Shown piece after piece: positions 1 through 10,450 of a stretch of DNA of 64,000 nucleotides. Origin of the DNA: CAWDBV01 sp963800705 (lineage in GTDB: Bacteria; Actinomycetota; Thermoleophilia; Solirubrobacterales; 70-9); assembly GCA_963800705.1 (NCBI GenBank), contig CAWDBV010000003.1, positions 124,001 to 188,000 of the forward strand. The letters are read 5' to 3'. Numbering within the stretch: position 1 is the first letter of the stretch; each line of letters begins with the position of its first letter. The position numbers were made by a program, and so were the translations under genes. Below the pieces are notes generated by a model, which saw only the letters and a program-made list of their open reading frames with translations, had not been told where the DNA came from and made no database searches.

Positions 1-255
1 ATCGACGTCACCAAGCCCCCGGCGGCGATCGGGCGCAATACCCAGGACGCGATCGAGTCCGGCTTCGCCTACGGGTTCGCCGGCCTCGTCGACGGCATCA
101 ACCGGCGGATCGCCGGCGAGCTCGACGGCGATCCCGAGGTGATCGCCACGGGCGGGCTCGCGGGCACGATCGCGCCGCTCTGCGAGACGATCGACCGGGT
201 CGACGACCTGCTTACGCTGACCGGCCTACGCTTGATCCATGAGCGCAACGCCTGA
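1..255 (+). CDS. coaX: Type III pantothenate kinase, C-terminal part (5' truncated by window edge)
   Basis: The first 84 codons read as the C-terminal end of a type III (CoaX) pantothenate kinase, which phosphorylates pantothenate in the first step of coenzyme A synthesis. The frame contains a SG-x-x-YGFAGLVDGI helix, the ATGGLA segment and a closing LTLTGLRLIHERN motif, all typical of the last quarter of CoaX. The start lies outside the window. The stop at 253-255 overlaps the first codons of the dusB gene, suggesting one transcript. CoaX next to dusB and lysS is also the Bacillus arrangement. Confidence 0.85.
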   Translation: MDVTKPPAAIGRNTQDAIESGFAYGFAGLVDGINRRIAGELDGDPEVIATGGLAGTIAPLCETIDRVDDLLTLTGLRLIHERNA

Positions 256-1241
256 ACAACCCGCATCTAACCGAGCCGTTCGAGATCGGCGACGTCGAGA
301 TCGCCAACCGCGTCCTGCTCGCGCCGCTGGCCGGGATCGGCAACTGGTTCGTGCGCCTGCAGGCGCGCCGCCACGGCGCCGGGCTCGCGGTCTCGGAGAT
401 GGTCTCGAGCTTCGGCATCCACTACCGCAACGAGCGCACCATGCGCGAACTGCTCCAGATCCACCCCGACGAGCACCCGGTCTCGATCCAGCTCTTCGGC
501 CAGGACCCCGAGGTGATGGGCTCGGCGGCCGCGACGGTGGCCGAGGCCGGGGCCGAGCTGATCGACATCAACATGGGTTGCCCGGTGCGCAAGGTCTGCA
601 AGACCGGGGCGGGCTCGGCGCTCTTGAAAGACCACGACCTCGCGCTCAGGCTGGCATCCGCGGCGGTTTCCGGATCCGATCTGCCCGTGACGGTGAAGCT
701 GCGCTCCGGGATCACCCCGGACGACCGGCTCGGTTTCGAGCTCGCGATCCGCCTCGTCGAGGAGGCAGGTGTCTCGGCGATCGGCTTCCACCCGCGCTCT
801 GCCGAGGTCCACCACAAGGGGGCGCCCGACTACGCGCTCGCCCGCGAGCTCGTCGACGCGATCGAGGTGCCGGTGATCATCTCCGGCGGTCTCGAGACCG
901 CCGAGGCGGCCCGAAACGCCTACGCCGAGTCGGGGGCGGCGGCGGTGATGGTCGCGCGCGGATCGCTCGGCAACCCGTGGATCTTCGAGGAGCTGACCGG
1001 CCGGCGAACCGAGCCGCCGACGCGCGATCAGGTGCTCGCCGAGCTGCGCTGGGTGATCGACCGCGCCGAGCAGCACCTGGGCGAGAAGCGCGCGGCGCGC
1101 TACCTGCGCAAGTTCTACCCCTGGTACCTGGAGTGGCTCGAGGTCGACAAGGAGCTCGCGGCGCGCTTCCAGGTCTCCGAGACGCTCGCCGAGGCACGGG
1201 CGCTGATCGACTCGCTCGAGCGGGTCGCGGTCGCGGCGTGA
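239..1241 (+). CDS. dusB: tRNA-dihydrouridine synthase, DusB type (one early frameshift)
   Basis: Flavin-dependent enzyme that reduces uridine to dihydrouridine in tRNA D-loops. The frame carries an N-terminal RVLLAPLAG strand, the catalytic NMGCPVRK loop with the active cysteine, a KTGAGSALL segment, KLRSGI and the FMN-binding GG...VMVARGSLGNPWIFEE region. The core frame is open only from about 243 and lacks a good start. An ATG at 239 inside the coaX end reaches it if one base in about 247-262 is extra; that correction gives 333 residues, the usual DusB length. A CTG at 252 is the alternative start. The stop overlaps the next gene as GTGA. Confidence 0.88.
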
Positions 1242-2122
1242 CCCTGACCGCGCGGGTCGAGGACTGGCGCCGCCGCGGCGCGAGCGAGGAGTTCGACGGC
1301 CGCCGCATCCACGTCTTCAAGCGCGAGGGGCGGAGCGCGACCGCTGCTGCTGCTCCTGCACGGCTTCCCCTCGAGCTCCTATGACTGGCGGCCGATGCTC
1401 GACTCCGACGCCGGAGCCGACGGGCGGCGTCCTGGCCTTCGACTTCCTCGGCTTCGGGCTCTCCGAGAAGCCCCGCGACCACGACTACTCGCTGCTCTGG
1501 CAGGCCGACCTCGCCGAGGAGCTCGTCCGGCGCCACGCGCCCGGCGGCCCGGTCTTCGTCTGTCGCCCACGACATGGGGACCTCGGTCGCCAACGAGCTG
1601 ATGGCGCGCGACATCGACGGCTCGCTCTCGTTCGAGCTCGCCGGCGTGCTGCTGCTGAACGGCTCGATGGTCCAGGGCGCCGCGAGCCCGACCTTCGCCC
1701 AGCGGCTGCTCCGCGGGCCGCTCGGACCGATCGTCTCGCGGCTCTCGAGCGAGCGCTTCTTCCGCGCCCAGTTCGGCTCGATCTTTTCTCCGGGGCACCC
1801 GCTCACCGACGAGGAGGCCGAGGACCAGTGGTCGCTGCTGCGCTACGAGGCGGGCAGACGCTCGGCCACAAGACGATCGCCTACATGGAGGAGCGCTTCG
1901 AGCGCGCCGAGCGCTGGCACGGTGCGATCCGCGACTGGCCCGGGGCCGCTGTCGCTTGCCTGGGGGATGCTCGACCCGGTGGCGACGCCGAAGGTGCTCG
2001 AGGCGCTTCGCGAGCTGCGGCCCGCGGCGCCGGTCACCGAGTGGGCCGACCTCGGCCACTACCCTCAGATCGAGGACCCCGGCCGGGTCGCCGAGGCGCT
2101 CAGCGCCTTCAGCAGCGCCTGA
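1238..2122 (+). CDS. Alpha/beta hydrolase, haloalkane dehalogenase-like (multiple frameshifts)
   Basis: Pieces in three frames assemble into one alpha/beta hydrolase of about 293 residues. The order is an LLLLLHGFPSSSYDW oxyanion segment, LAFDFLGFGLSEKP, a nucleophile-elbow region around VAHDMGTSVANE (Asp in the nucleophile position, as in dehalogenases and epoxide hydrolases), a cap domain and a C-terminal DLGHYPQIEDP carrying the probable catalytic His. Frame changes are needed near 1330, 1420, 1562, 1855 and 1952: four look like an extra base and one (about 1855) like a missing C. The net correction restores a length divisible by three. Translationally coupled to dusB by GTGA. The substrate cannot be told. 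It could be a pseudogene, but neighbouring essential genes carry the same lesions. Confidence 0.7.
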
Positions 2123-2137
2123 GCGCCGCTACCAGGC

Positions 2138-3553
2138 TCACTTCTTACGCTTGCATTTCTTCTTCGAGGCGAGCGCGCTGCGCTTCCTCTTTTTCTTGCA
2201 CTTCTTGGCCGGAGTCGCGCCGGTGGGCGCGCCCTGGATGACGATTGCGCCGGCCGGGATCGCGCCGGCTGCCGGTTCGGGCTGCTGTACCTCTAAAGCG
2301 CCGATGTCGCAGCCGGCGCCCGAGGGGCGCGGCAGGCCGCGCTGATCGATCCCGGTCTTGCACTCGGCGGCCGGGATCGCGTCGATCGCGGCGCTGCCGG
2401 CGGGGAGCGTCACCGTCTTTGTCGGGCCGCCGTTTTTCGCGAGCGACGGGAGCGCGCTGACGCCGAAGCCGACGTCGACGACGGGGATCGAAGCCGGGCA
2501 GGGTGTCGAGTCGGCGCCGTGTTCGGCCGGGAAGCGCACTGAATTTCCGCCCTGGGTGAACCCGGGCCCCCCGCTCGCCCCGCAGTTGCTGGTCAAGAGT
2601 CCGGGAGCAAATCCGTTGTAGAGGAGCAGGGTGTCCTCCAGAACCACGAGGTGGAGGTTGCTCTCGCGGGCAATTCCGTCGAAGATGTTGTTTGCGATCG
2701 TCACGTTGGTGAGCGTTGCGGTTCCCGACGAGTCCTCATAGATCCCGCCGCCGCTGTTACTGAAGTTCCCGTAGATCGTCGAGTTGGTGGCCGTGAAGCT
2801 GTCGCCGGAGCTGTGGATGCCGCCGCCGAGGTAGCCGCCAACGTTGCCCGAGACCAGCGAGCCGGTGATGGTGAAGTCGGAGTTGCCGCCGACTTCGATT
2901 CCGCCACCGCTGCCGGCCAGCCCGTCGCCGATGATTCCGTCGCCGCCAATCCCGGTTGAGTTGCCGGCGATCGTGGAATCGATCACGTCGAGGTCGCCGT
3001 TGGTTCCGCCGCTGAAGACGCCGCCCCCACCGCCGCCGTTGCCGCCAACGCCGCCGCCGTTAGCGCCGCCATCACCCGTACGGCTCTCGCGGATTCCGAC
3101 CCGGCTCAGGATCAGGTGGCCGCCGATGTTGTTGACCGCGCCACCGTTGCCGCCGTTCCCGGCGGGCCCTCCGCCGACCATCCCGTCCGGAGCGCGGCCG
3201 GAGCTCAGCGTCAGGTCCTCGAGCGTCACGTCGTTCCCGGCGCCGGTGATGTTGAAGATCCGGCTCAGCCCGCTCGCGGTGACCGCGGTGGCGTTGACGC
3301 CCTGGCCCTTGATCGTGAGGTCCTTGTCGATCTCAATCTGCCCTTCGGCCAGTGACGGGAACACACCCTCGTCGATGATCACCGTGTCGCCGCTCGCCGC
3401 GTTCGCGATCTCGGCGCGCAGGGTGTTGTCGGTGGCCGCGGGGATGTCGGCGGAGAAGATGACGTGGTGATCCGCACCCACTGCCGAAGCGGGCGCCGCA
3501 AGCGCGATCGCGGCCAATGCCGCCGCCGAAGTGCTCCTGCCCAGTCTCCCCAT
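2138..3553 (-). CDS. Secreted right-handed beta-helix protein with choice-of-anchor-Q-like end and Cys/Lys tail
   Basis: 471 residues. An N-terminal signal peptide (residues 1-26, AALAAIALAAPASA) is followed by parallel beta-helix repeats rich in NST-x-GN turns and glycine (residues 60-320), the fold of pectin lyase-like and polymorphic outer-surface proteins. A DQRGLPRPSGAGCDIGALE block (about 415-430) matches the end of choice-of-anchor Q proteins. After a Pro/Ala/Gly linker the protein ends in a strongly basic tail with two cysteines (KKCKKKRKR ... KKKCKRKK). Probably exported and retained at the cell surface. The tail recurs in three other secreted proteins of this window. It is convergent with the hydrolase upstream and has no recognisable partner. 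Confidence 0.8.
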   Translation of the reverse strand: MGRLGRSTSAAALAAIALAAPASAVGADHHVIFSADIPAATDNTLRAEIANAASGDTVIIDEGVFPSLAEGQIEIDKDLTIKGQGVNATAVTASGLSRIFNITGAGNDVTLEDLTLSSGRAPDGMVGGGPAGNGGNGGAVNNIGGHLILSRVGIRESRTGDGGANGGGVGGNGGGGGGVFSGGTNGDLDVIDSTIAGNSTGIGGDGIIGDGLAGSGGGIEVGGNSDFTITGSLVSGNVGGYLGGGIHSSGDSFTATNSTIYGNFSNSGGGIYEDSSGTATLTNVTIANNIFDGIARESNLHLVVLEDTLLLYNGFAPGLLTSNCGASGGPGFTQGGNSVRFPAEHGADSTPCPASIPVVDVGFGVSALPSLAKNGGPTKTVTLPAGSAAIDAIPAAECKTGIDQRGLPRPSGAGCDIGALEVQQPEPAAGAIPAGAIVIQGAPTGATPAKKCKKKRKRSALASKKKCKRKK

Positions 3554-3615
3554 CGGCGAGAACCGTATCTAATCGCCCCGGTATCGGGCGCCGGCAACCG
3601 CGTTCCGAGGCCCAT

Positions 3616-3643
3616 TTGACCCCCGCGAACCCGTCGCTATAAT
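3616..3643 (+). promoter_or_regulatory. Sigma-70/SigA-type promoter of greA
   Basis: A TTGACC -35 element (3616-3621) and a perfect TATAAT -10 element (3638-3643) are separated by 16 bases. Transcription would start near 3650, leaving an 80-base leader with a purine-rich GAGAGGAAGAGGCG stretch ahead of the greA GTG start. The best housekeeping promoter match in the window. Confidence 0.8.
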
Positions 3644-3731
3644 GCCGCGCCCGCTCAGGCGGACGCACGGTTTCTCAGGCGTCCACCCTGGCGGATTTTT
3701 TCCCGATTAGAGAGGAAGAGGCGATTCGCTA

Positions 3732-4208
3732 GTGCGTGAATCACTGATCACCCCGGAAGGATTGGAGAAGCTCAAGGAGGAGATCGAGGACCTCTCGACC
3801 ACCAAGCGTCGCGAGGTAGCCGAGCGGATCAAGGAAGCCCGCGAGTTCGGCGATATCTCCGAGAACTCCGAGTACGACGACGCCAAGAACGAGCAGGCGA
3901 TGCTCGAGCAGCGCATCCTCACCCTGCAGGAGAAGCTGCGCCGCTCGACGGTGATCGACGAGAAGAAGATCGACACCGAAGAGGTCCAGGTCGGCGCCGT
4001 CGTCCACGTCAAGGATCAGAAGTCGGGCAAGTCGCAGAAGTTCCACCTCGTCGGCGGTCCCGAGGCCGACCCCGCCGAGCACAAGCTCTCGCACGAGTCG
4101 CCGATCGGCCAGGCGCTCCTCGGCCACAAGAAGGGCGAGGTCGTCGACGTCCCGGTCCCGCGCGGTCCGAAGAAGAAGCTCAAGATCACGAAGATCGAAG
4201 CGGCCTAG
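3732..4208 (+). CDS. greA: Transcription elongation factor GreA
   Basis: 158 residues, the normal GreA length, intact. GreA enters the RNA polymerase secondary channel and stimulates cleavage of backtracked RNA. The N-terminal coiled coil includes ITPEGLEKLKEEIEDL and the conserved GDISENSEYDDAKNEQ tip with its acidic residues (about 40-56). The C-terminal globular domain holds HLVGG-x-EADP and SPIGQALLGHKKGE motifs. It starts at a GTG behind a clear promoter and ends shortly before a hairpin terminator, so it is probably a single-gene transcript. Confidence 0.96.
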   Translation: MRESLITPEGLEKLKEEIEDLSTTKRREVAERIKEAREFGDISENSEYDDAKNEQAMLEQRILTLQEKLRRSTVIDEKKIDTEEVQVGAVVHVKDQKSGKSQKFHLVGGPEADPAEHKLSHESPIGQALLGHKKGEVVDVPVPRGPKKKLKITKIEAA

Positions 4209-4226
4209 TCTCAGCCCTGGAACGAA

Positions 4227-4252
4227 CGAGCCCCGGCAGGTGCCGGGGCTCG
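4227..4252 (+). terminator. Hairpin downstream of greA
   Basis: A perfect 12-bp inverted repeat CGAGCCCCGGCA / TGCCGGGGCTCG with a two-base GG loop lies 18 bases after the greA stop. No T-run follows, as is common for terminators in GC-rich actinobacteria. Confidence 0.7.
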
Positions 4253-4296
4253 TGCGCTACTCACGTTGCCGCGCAGCTAGGCGCGGGCCGACTGCG

Positions 4297-4665
4297 TCAG
4301 CAGTTGGCGAGTGATAGATGGCCTACAACAGTCCCGCCCGCCTCCGTGTCGAGGGCAGTGGTGAGGACCGTGCCGCCCCCGCCATCGTACTCGTAGCCGC
4401 TAAAGCGATAGATCGGCCGTGTGGCGCGCGCGCATGTCCGGTAGGTGTTCAGCGTGCTGATCGACGTGTTTGCGCTGGCCATCTGCGTCGTCAGAGTGGC
4501 GACCTGCGTTTGCAGCGTCTTCACGCTTTTCTTCAGAGCCGCCCCACCGCGCGCATCGGCGGTCGGCTGCGCGGCCATCATCCACGTCGCCAGAAGCGCT
4601 GCGACGGCGAGCGCCAGGATGATCATCGAAGCGGCCATGTACCGCCTTGCTGCTTGCGTTTCCAT
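4297..4665 (-). CDS. Small single-pass membrane protein with coiled coil, unknown function
   Basis: 122 residues. One transmembrane helix (about residues 11-31, SMIILALAVAALLATWMMAA) precedes a short heptad-like segment (LKKSVKTLQTQVATLTTQM, about 43-61) and a Gly-rich C-terminal region with two cysteines (TCARA near 75 and a final C). The start at 4663-4665 is chosen because AGAGGGAGA lies just upstream. Longer readings would run into lysS. It diverges from lysS across 81 bases. No family recognised; the layout suggests a membrane-tethered, outward-facing small domain. Confidence 0.6.
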   Translation of the reverse strand: METQAARRYMAASMIILALAVAALLATWMMAAQPTADARGGAALKKSVKTLQTQVATLTTQMASANTSISTLNTYRTCARATRPIYRFSGYEYDGGGGTVLTTALDTEAGGTVVGHLSLANC

Positions 4666-4746
4666 ATCTCCCTCTCTCGTTAGTGTGGGCGCACCCCGTT
4701 CGGGTCGCGCCGAGACAGTTGGACGATACTGCGTAAGTTCCCATCC

Positions 4747-6230
4747 ATGACTGATGAGCCGAATCTCGGAGAGACAGAATCGCAGCACCTCGCCGAGCGG
4801 CGGGCGAAGCTCGAGCGGCTGCGGGAGCGGGGCGTCGAGCCCTTCCCGCACGCCTACCCCGACCGCGTCGAGATCGCCGACGTGCGATCCGAGCACGAGG
4901 GGCTGGGCGAGGGGGAGGAGACCGACACCAGTCATCGGGTCGCCGGCAGGATCACCGCCCGCCGCGGCCACGGCAAGGCCGCCTTCCTCGACCTCCGCGA
5001 CGGCTCGGGGCAGATCCAGATCCACGCCCGTGCCGACGTGCTCGGCGACGACGAGCACGAGCGGCTCGTCGGGCTCGACCTCGGCGACATCGTCGGCGAT
5101 CGAGGGGGTCGCGTTCGCGACCAAGCGCGGCGAGCTCAGCCTCCGGGCCGACTGCTTGGATGCTGCTCGCAAAGAGCCTGCGCCCGCCGCCGGAGAAGTT
5201 CCACGGGCTCGAGGACGTCGAGACCCGCTACCGCCAGCGCGAGCTCGACCTGATCGCCAACGAGGAGACCCGCGAGCTGTTCAAGGCCCGGGCGAAGACG
5301 ATCGCCGCGATCCGCGAGCTGGCTCGACGAGCGCGGCTTCGTCGAGGTCGAGACGCCGGTGCTGCAGCCGCTCTACGGCGGCGCCCTGGCGCGGCCGTTC
5401 ACGACCCACCACAACGCGCTCGACCGCGACCTCTACCTGCGGATCGCCACCGAGCTCTACCTCAAGCGGCTGCATCGTCGGCGGGATCGACCGCGTCTAC
5501 GAGCTCGGCAAGGACTTCCGCAACGAGGGCATCTCCCACAAGCACAACCCCGAGTTCACGATGCTCGAGTGGTACGAGGCCTACTCCGACTACGAGGACA
5601 CCGCGAAGCGGCTCGAGGAGCTCGTCGCTTCGGTGGCCGAGAAGGTGCTCGGAACGACGACGGTCGAGCGCGACGGCACCGAGATCGAGCTGGCGCCGCC
5701 CTGGAAGCGGGTCACGCTCCGCGAAGCGATCATGGCCAAGACCGGCATCGACATCGCCGAGCACCCGACCCGCGAACAGCTCGCCGACGCGATGGACTCC
5801 GAGCCCAGTGACGAGGAGGGCTGGGGCAAGCTCGTCGACGGGCTGCTTTCAAAGTCGGTCGAGCCGACGCTGATCCAGCCGACCTTCATCACTCGACTAC
5901 CCGGTCGAGCTCTCACCGTTCGCGAAGGCGCACCGCTGCGAGGAGGGGCTGGTCGAGCGCTGGGAGGCGTTCGTCGGCGGGATCGAGATCGCCAACTCGT
6001 TCACCGAGCTCAACGACCCCGACGAGCAGCGGCGCCGCTTCGAGCAGCAGGCCGAGGAGGCGAAGCGCGGAGACGAGGAGGCCCAGCCCTACGACGAGGC
6101 GTTCGTCGAGGCGCTCGAGCACGGGATGCCTCCGACCGGCGGGGTCGGCCTCGGCATCGACCGGCTGGTGATGATCCTGACCGGGGCAAAGAGCCTGCGC
6201 GAGGTGCTGCTCTTCCCGGCGATGCGCTAA
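4747..6230 (+). CDS. lysS: Lysyl-tRNA synthetase, class II (five frameshifts)
   Basis: Class II synthetase that charges tRNA-Lys. The N-terminal OB-fold reads HRVAGRITARRGHGKAAFLD. Motif 1 (ERGFVEVETPVLQ) and motif 2 (FRNEGISHKHNPEFTMLEWY) follow. The C-terminal motif 3 is GGVGLGIDRLVMILTGAKS. Frame changes occur near 5104, 5156, 5325, 5474 and 5892. Each is repaired by removing one base, and 1484 minus 5 gives a clean 492-residue protein of normal length, so error is more likely than decay. The gene is followed immediately by the convergent acidic membrane protein, with which it overlaps by 4 bases. Confidence 0.9.
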
Positions 6231-6889
6231 GCGGCCGCCTCCTTCTCCTCGACTTCCTCCTCCTCGGCCTCAGCCTCGGGCTCTTCTTCTTCCTCCTCTT
6301 CTTCCTCTTCCTCGTCGTCCTCCTCCTCAACTTCTTCTTCTGGTTCTTCCACCTCCTCCTCATCCTCGTCGTCCTCATCCTCTTCTTCCTCCGCCTCCTC
6401 CGCCTCCTCCGCCTCCTCGGCGAGCGGCTCGCGGTCGCGGATCTTCATCACCAGCCAGGCGATTCCGGCGAACGGCGCCAGCGCCAGGCCGAGGGCCAGC
6501 AGCAGCACCGGCCACGAGATCGCCACCCCGACGCCGCGGTCGATGCCCCGGTCGGCGCTCGTGTAGGCGATCCAGGCGATGTAGAGGATCCCGATCCCGC
6601 CGCCGAGCGCCAGCGGCCAGCCGATCCGGTCTATCCATCCGCCGGTGCGCTCGGTCGCCTTCGTCCAGGCGCCGCCGACCCGGTTGCCGACGACCCCGAA
6701 CGCCTCGCCGATCCGAGGCTCGGGAAGTTTCTCGCGGATATTGGGTTTCGGGAGGCTGGGCTTGGGCAGCTTTTCCCGGAGCCCGGTCTTCGGCGTCCGC
6801 TCGCGCAGCTTCAACCCCGCGACCCGTCCCTTGATCGAGGGCCTCGGAAGCCTCTCTGTGATCGCGCCGATTCGCTCGCGAAAGCTCAT
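6227..6889 (-). CDS. Two-pass membrane protein with extremely acidic C-terminus
   Basis: 220 residues in three parts. The N-terminus (1-70) is basic and proline-rich with repeated L-R-E-K-L-P-x-P units. Two hydrophobic helices follow (about 93-110 and 124-150). The last 60 residues are almost only Glu, Asp and Ala (runs of up to 11 Glu). The charge split makes the molecule strongly bipolar. No family recognised. The acidic tail could bind cations or basic proteins, but this is speculation. The stop overlaps the lysS stop region. Confidence 0.65.
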   Translation of the reverse strand: MSFRERIGAITERLPRPSIKGRVAGLKLRERTPKTGLREKLPKPSLPKPNIREKLPEPRIGEAFGVVGNRVGGAWTKATERTGGWIDRIGWPLALGGGIGILYIAWIAYTSADRGIDRGVGVAISWPVLLLALGLALAPFAGIAWLVMKIRDREPLAEEAEEAEEAEEEEDEDDEDEEEVEEPEEEVEEEDDEEEEEEEEEEEPEAEAEEEEVEEKEAAA

Positions 6890-6926
6890 CTTCGAAGCCT
6901 ATCTCGCTCCTTGCAGGGTCTTTGTT

Positions 6927-6974
6927 CCCAGGCGTCGCTTGTGCCTGGGGCCGATGTAGGGCACTGGCTATACT
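6927..6974 (+). promoter_or_regulatory. clpC: Possible regulatory region upstream of clpC
   Basis: The 239-base gap before clpC holds a 7-bp inverted repeat CCCAGGC / GCCTGGG (6927-6933 and 6943-6949, 9-base loop). A TATACT box at 6969-6974 could serve as a -10, but no convincing -35 lies at the right distance. No CtsR box, CIRCE element or HAIR motif is visible. The rest of the gap shows nothing I can assign. Confidence 0.35.
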
Positions 6975-7128
6975 GGCCGTTCGCCGTCCCCGACAGAACC
7001 GGAGGTCAGATCCAGATCGGCATCGCAGCCGCCGATACAGAGAGAGGCCACCGGTGGTCTGGCGTCCCCGAGTTTGTCCGGTTCTAGGCGCCCGACCCGA
7101 CTGATAGACAAACAACGAAGGCCAGGAA

Positions 7129-9673
<2,545 letters not shown>

Positions 9674-9700
<27 letters not shown>

Positions 9701-9919
9701 CGCGCCAAGCAGCGGCGGCAGCTTGTCGCGGGTCGAGACCCCGAGCTTGCCGTAGACGCGATAGAGGTGGGACTCGACGGTTCGCACCGAGAGCCCGAGC
9801 TTCTTGGCGATCTTGCCGTTCGGGACGCCCTTTGAGGCGAGCGTCGCGATCTGGCGCTCGCGCTTCGTCAGCGGGCGCGGCCCCGGCGCCGCACCGCCTT
9901 GCATTGCATCCTTGCTCAT
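9674..9919 (-). CDS. Stand-alone LuxR/GerE-type helix-turn-helix regulator
   Basis: 81 residues, essentially only the DNA-binding domain: LTKRERQIATLASKGVPN starts the domain, followed by the recognition region IAKKLGLSVRTVESHLYRVYGKLGVSTR. No receiver or ligand domain, so it resembles GerE-type single-domain regulators. The ATG at 9917-9919 is used because it immediately precedes the conserved domain; the frame is open further upstream but reads through the neighbouring gene's region. The last 27 bases overlap the clpC 3' end on the opposite strand. Confidence 0.8.
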
Positions 9920-10004
9920 GCGCGGCGCATTGTTACCAAAGGCCGGGCCGATCCGTCCAACCGTCAGGGCCCCAGGGTAGGCCCCGGTAACGTAGGTCGC
10001 CGCC

Positions 10005-10442
10005 ATGGAGACCTTCAACTTCATCGTCCGCTTCTTCAAGGGCACGAGCTCGACCGTGATCACGCTCGTCGCAGCCGTCGTGATCGGCTTCGGGGTGCCG
10101 CTCGCATGGCTCTGGGCGGCCTCGAAGCTCTACGGGTCCACGGGCGCGGTGACCGGCTCGGTGGCGCTGTTCATCGGCACCGGGATCCTGGTCAGCTACC
10201 TGCTCGTGCTCCTGGCCGCGGCCTGGATCAGGGCGCGGATGGGTCACGGGCAGGCCCAGGCGCAGCAGTACAAGCGGGCGGCTTGGAACCGCAGCCTCCG
10301 TGACAAGAGCTTGAAGCCCGGTGAGCAGCCCAGCGACCCGATCGAGCGCTTCGTCGTCGTCACCGCGATCGTGGTGATGATCGGCTTCGCGGTCTGGTTC
10401 GCGGTCTTCTCGGGCGATCCGTACGGCGGCGGCGGCCGCTAA
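10005..10442 (+). CDS. Three-helix membrane protein, unknown function
   Basis: 145 residues with predicted membrane helices at about 17-40, 48-72 and 119-137. A basic, Gln-rich cytoplasmic loop (YKRAAWNRSLRDKSLKPGEQ) lies between helices 2 and 3, and the C-terminus is Gly-rich. No family recognised. It diverges from the LuxR-type gene (85 bases apart) and converges on the secreted hydrolase. Confidence 0.65.
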   Translation: METFNFIVRFFKGTSSTVITLVAAVVIGFGVPLAWLWAASKLYGSTGAVTGSVALFIGTGILVSYLLVLLAAAWIRARMGHGQAQAQQYKRAAWNRSLRDKSLKPGEQPSDPIERFVVVTAIVVMIGFAVWFAVFSGDPYGGGGR

Positions 10443-10450
10443 CCCGCGGG

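Noticed and set aside
1238..2122. Calling the first hydrolase a true pseudogene
   Set aside because: Its lesions are of the same type as in neighbouring essential genes, and correction restores all motifs.
5104..5900. Programmed +1 frameshifting in lysS
   Set aside because: Five shifts in one gene with no common slippery site or downstream structure, and the same lesion type in many unrelated genes of only one half of the window. Sequence error explains it better.
6240..6430. CTCCTC-rich tract read as a simple-sequence repeat or repeat array
   Set aside because: It is the reverse strand of the Glu/Asp codons of the acidic membrane protein; the units vary as codons do.
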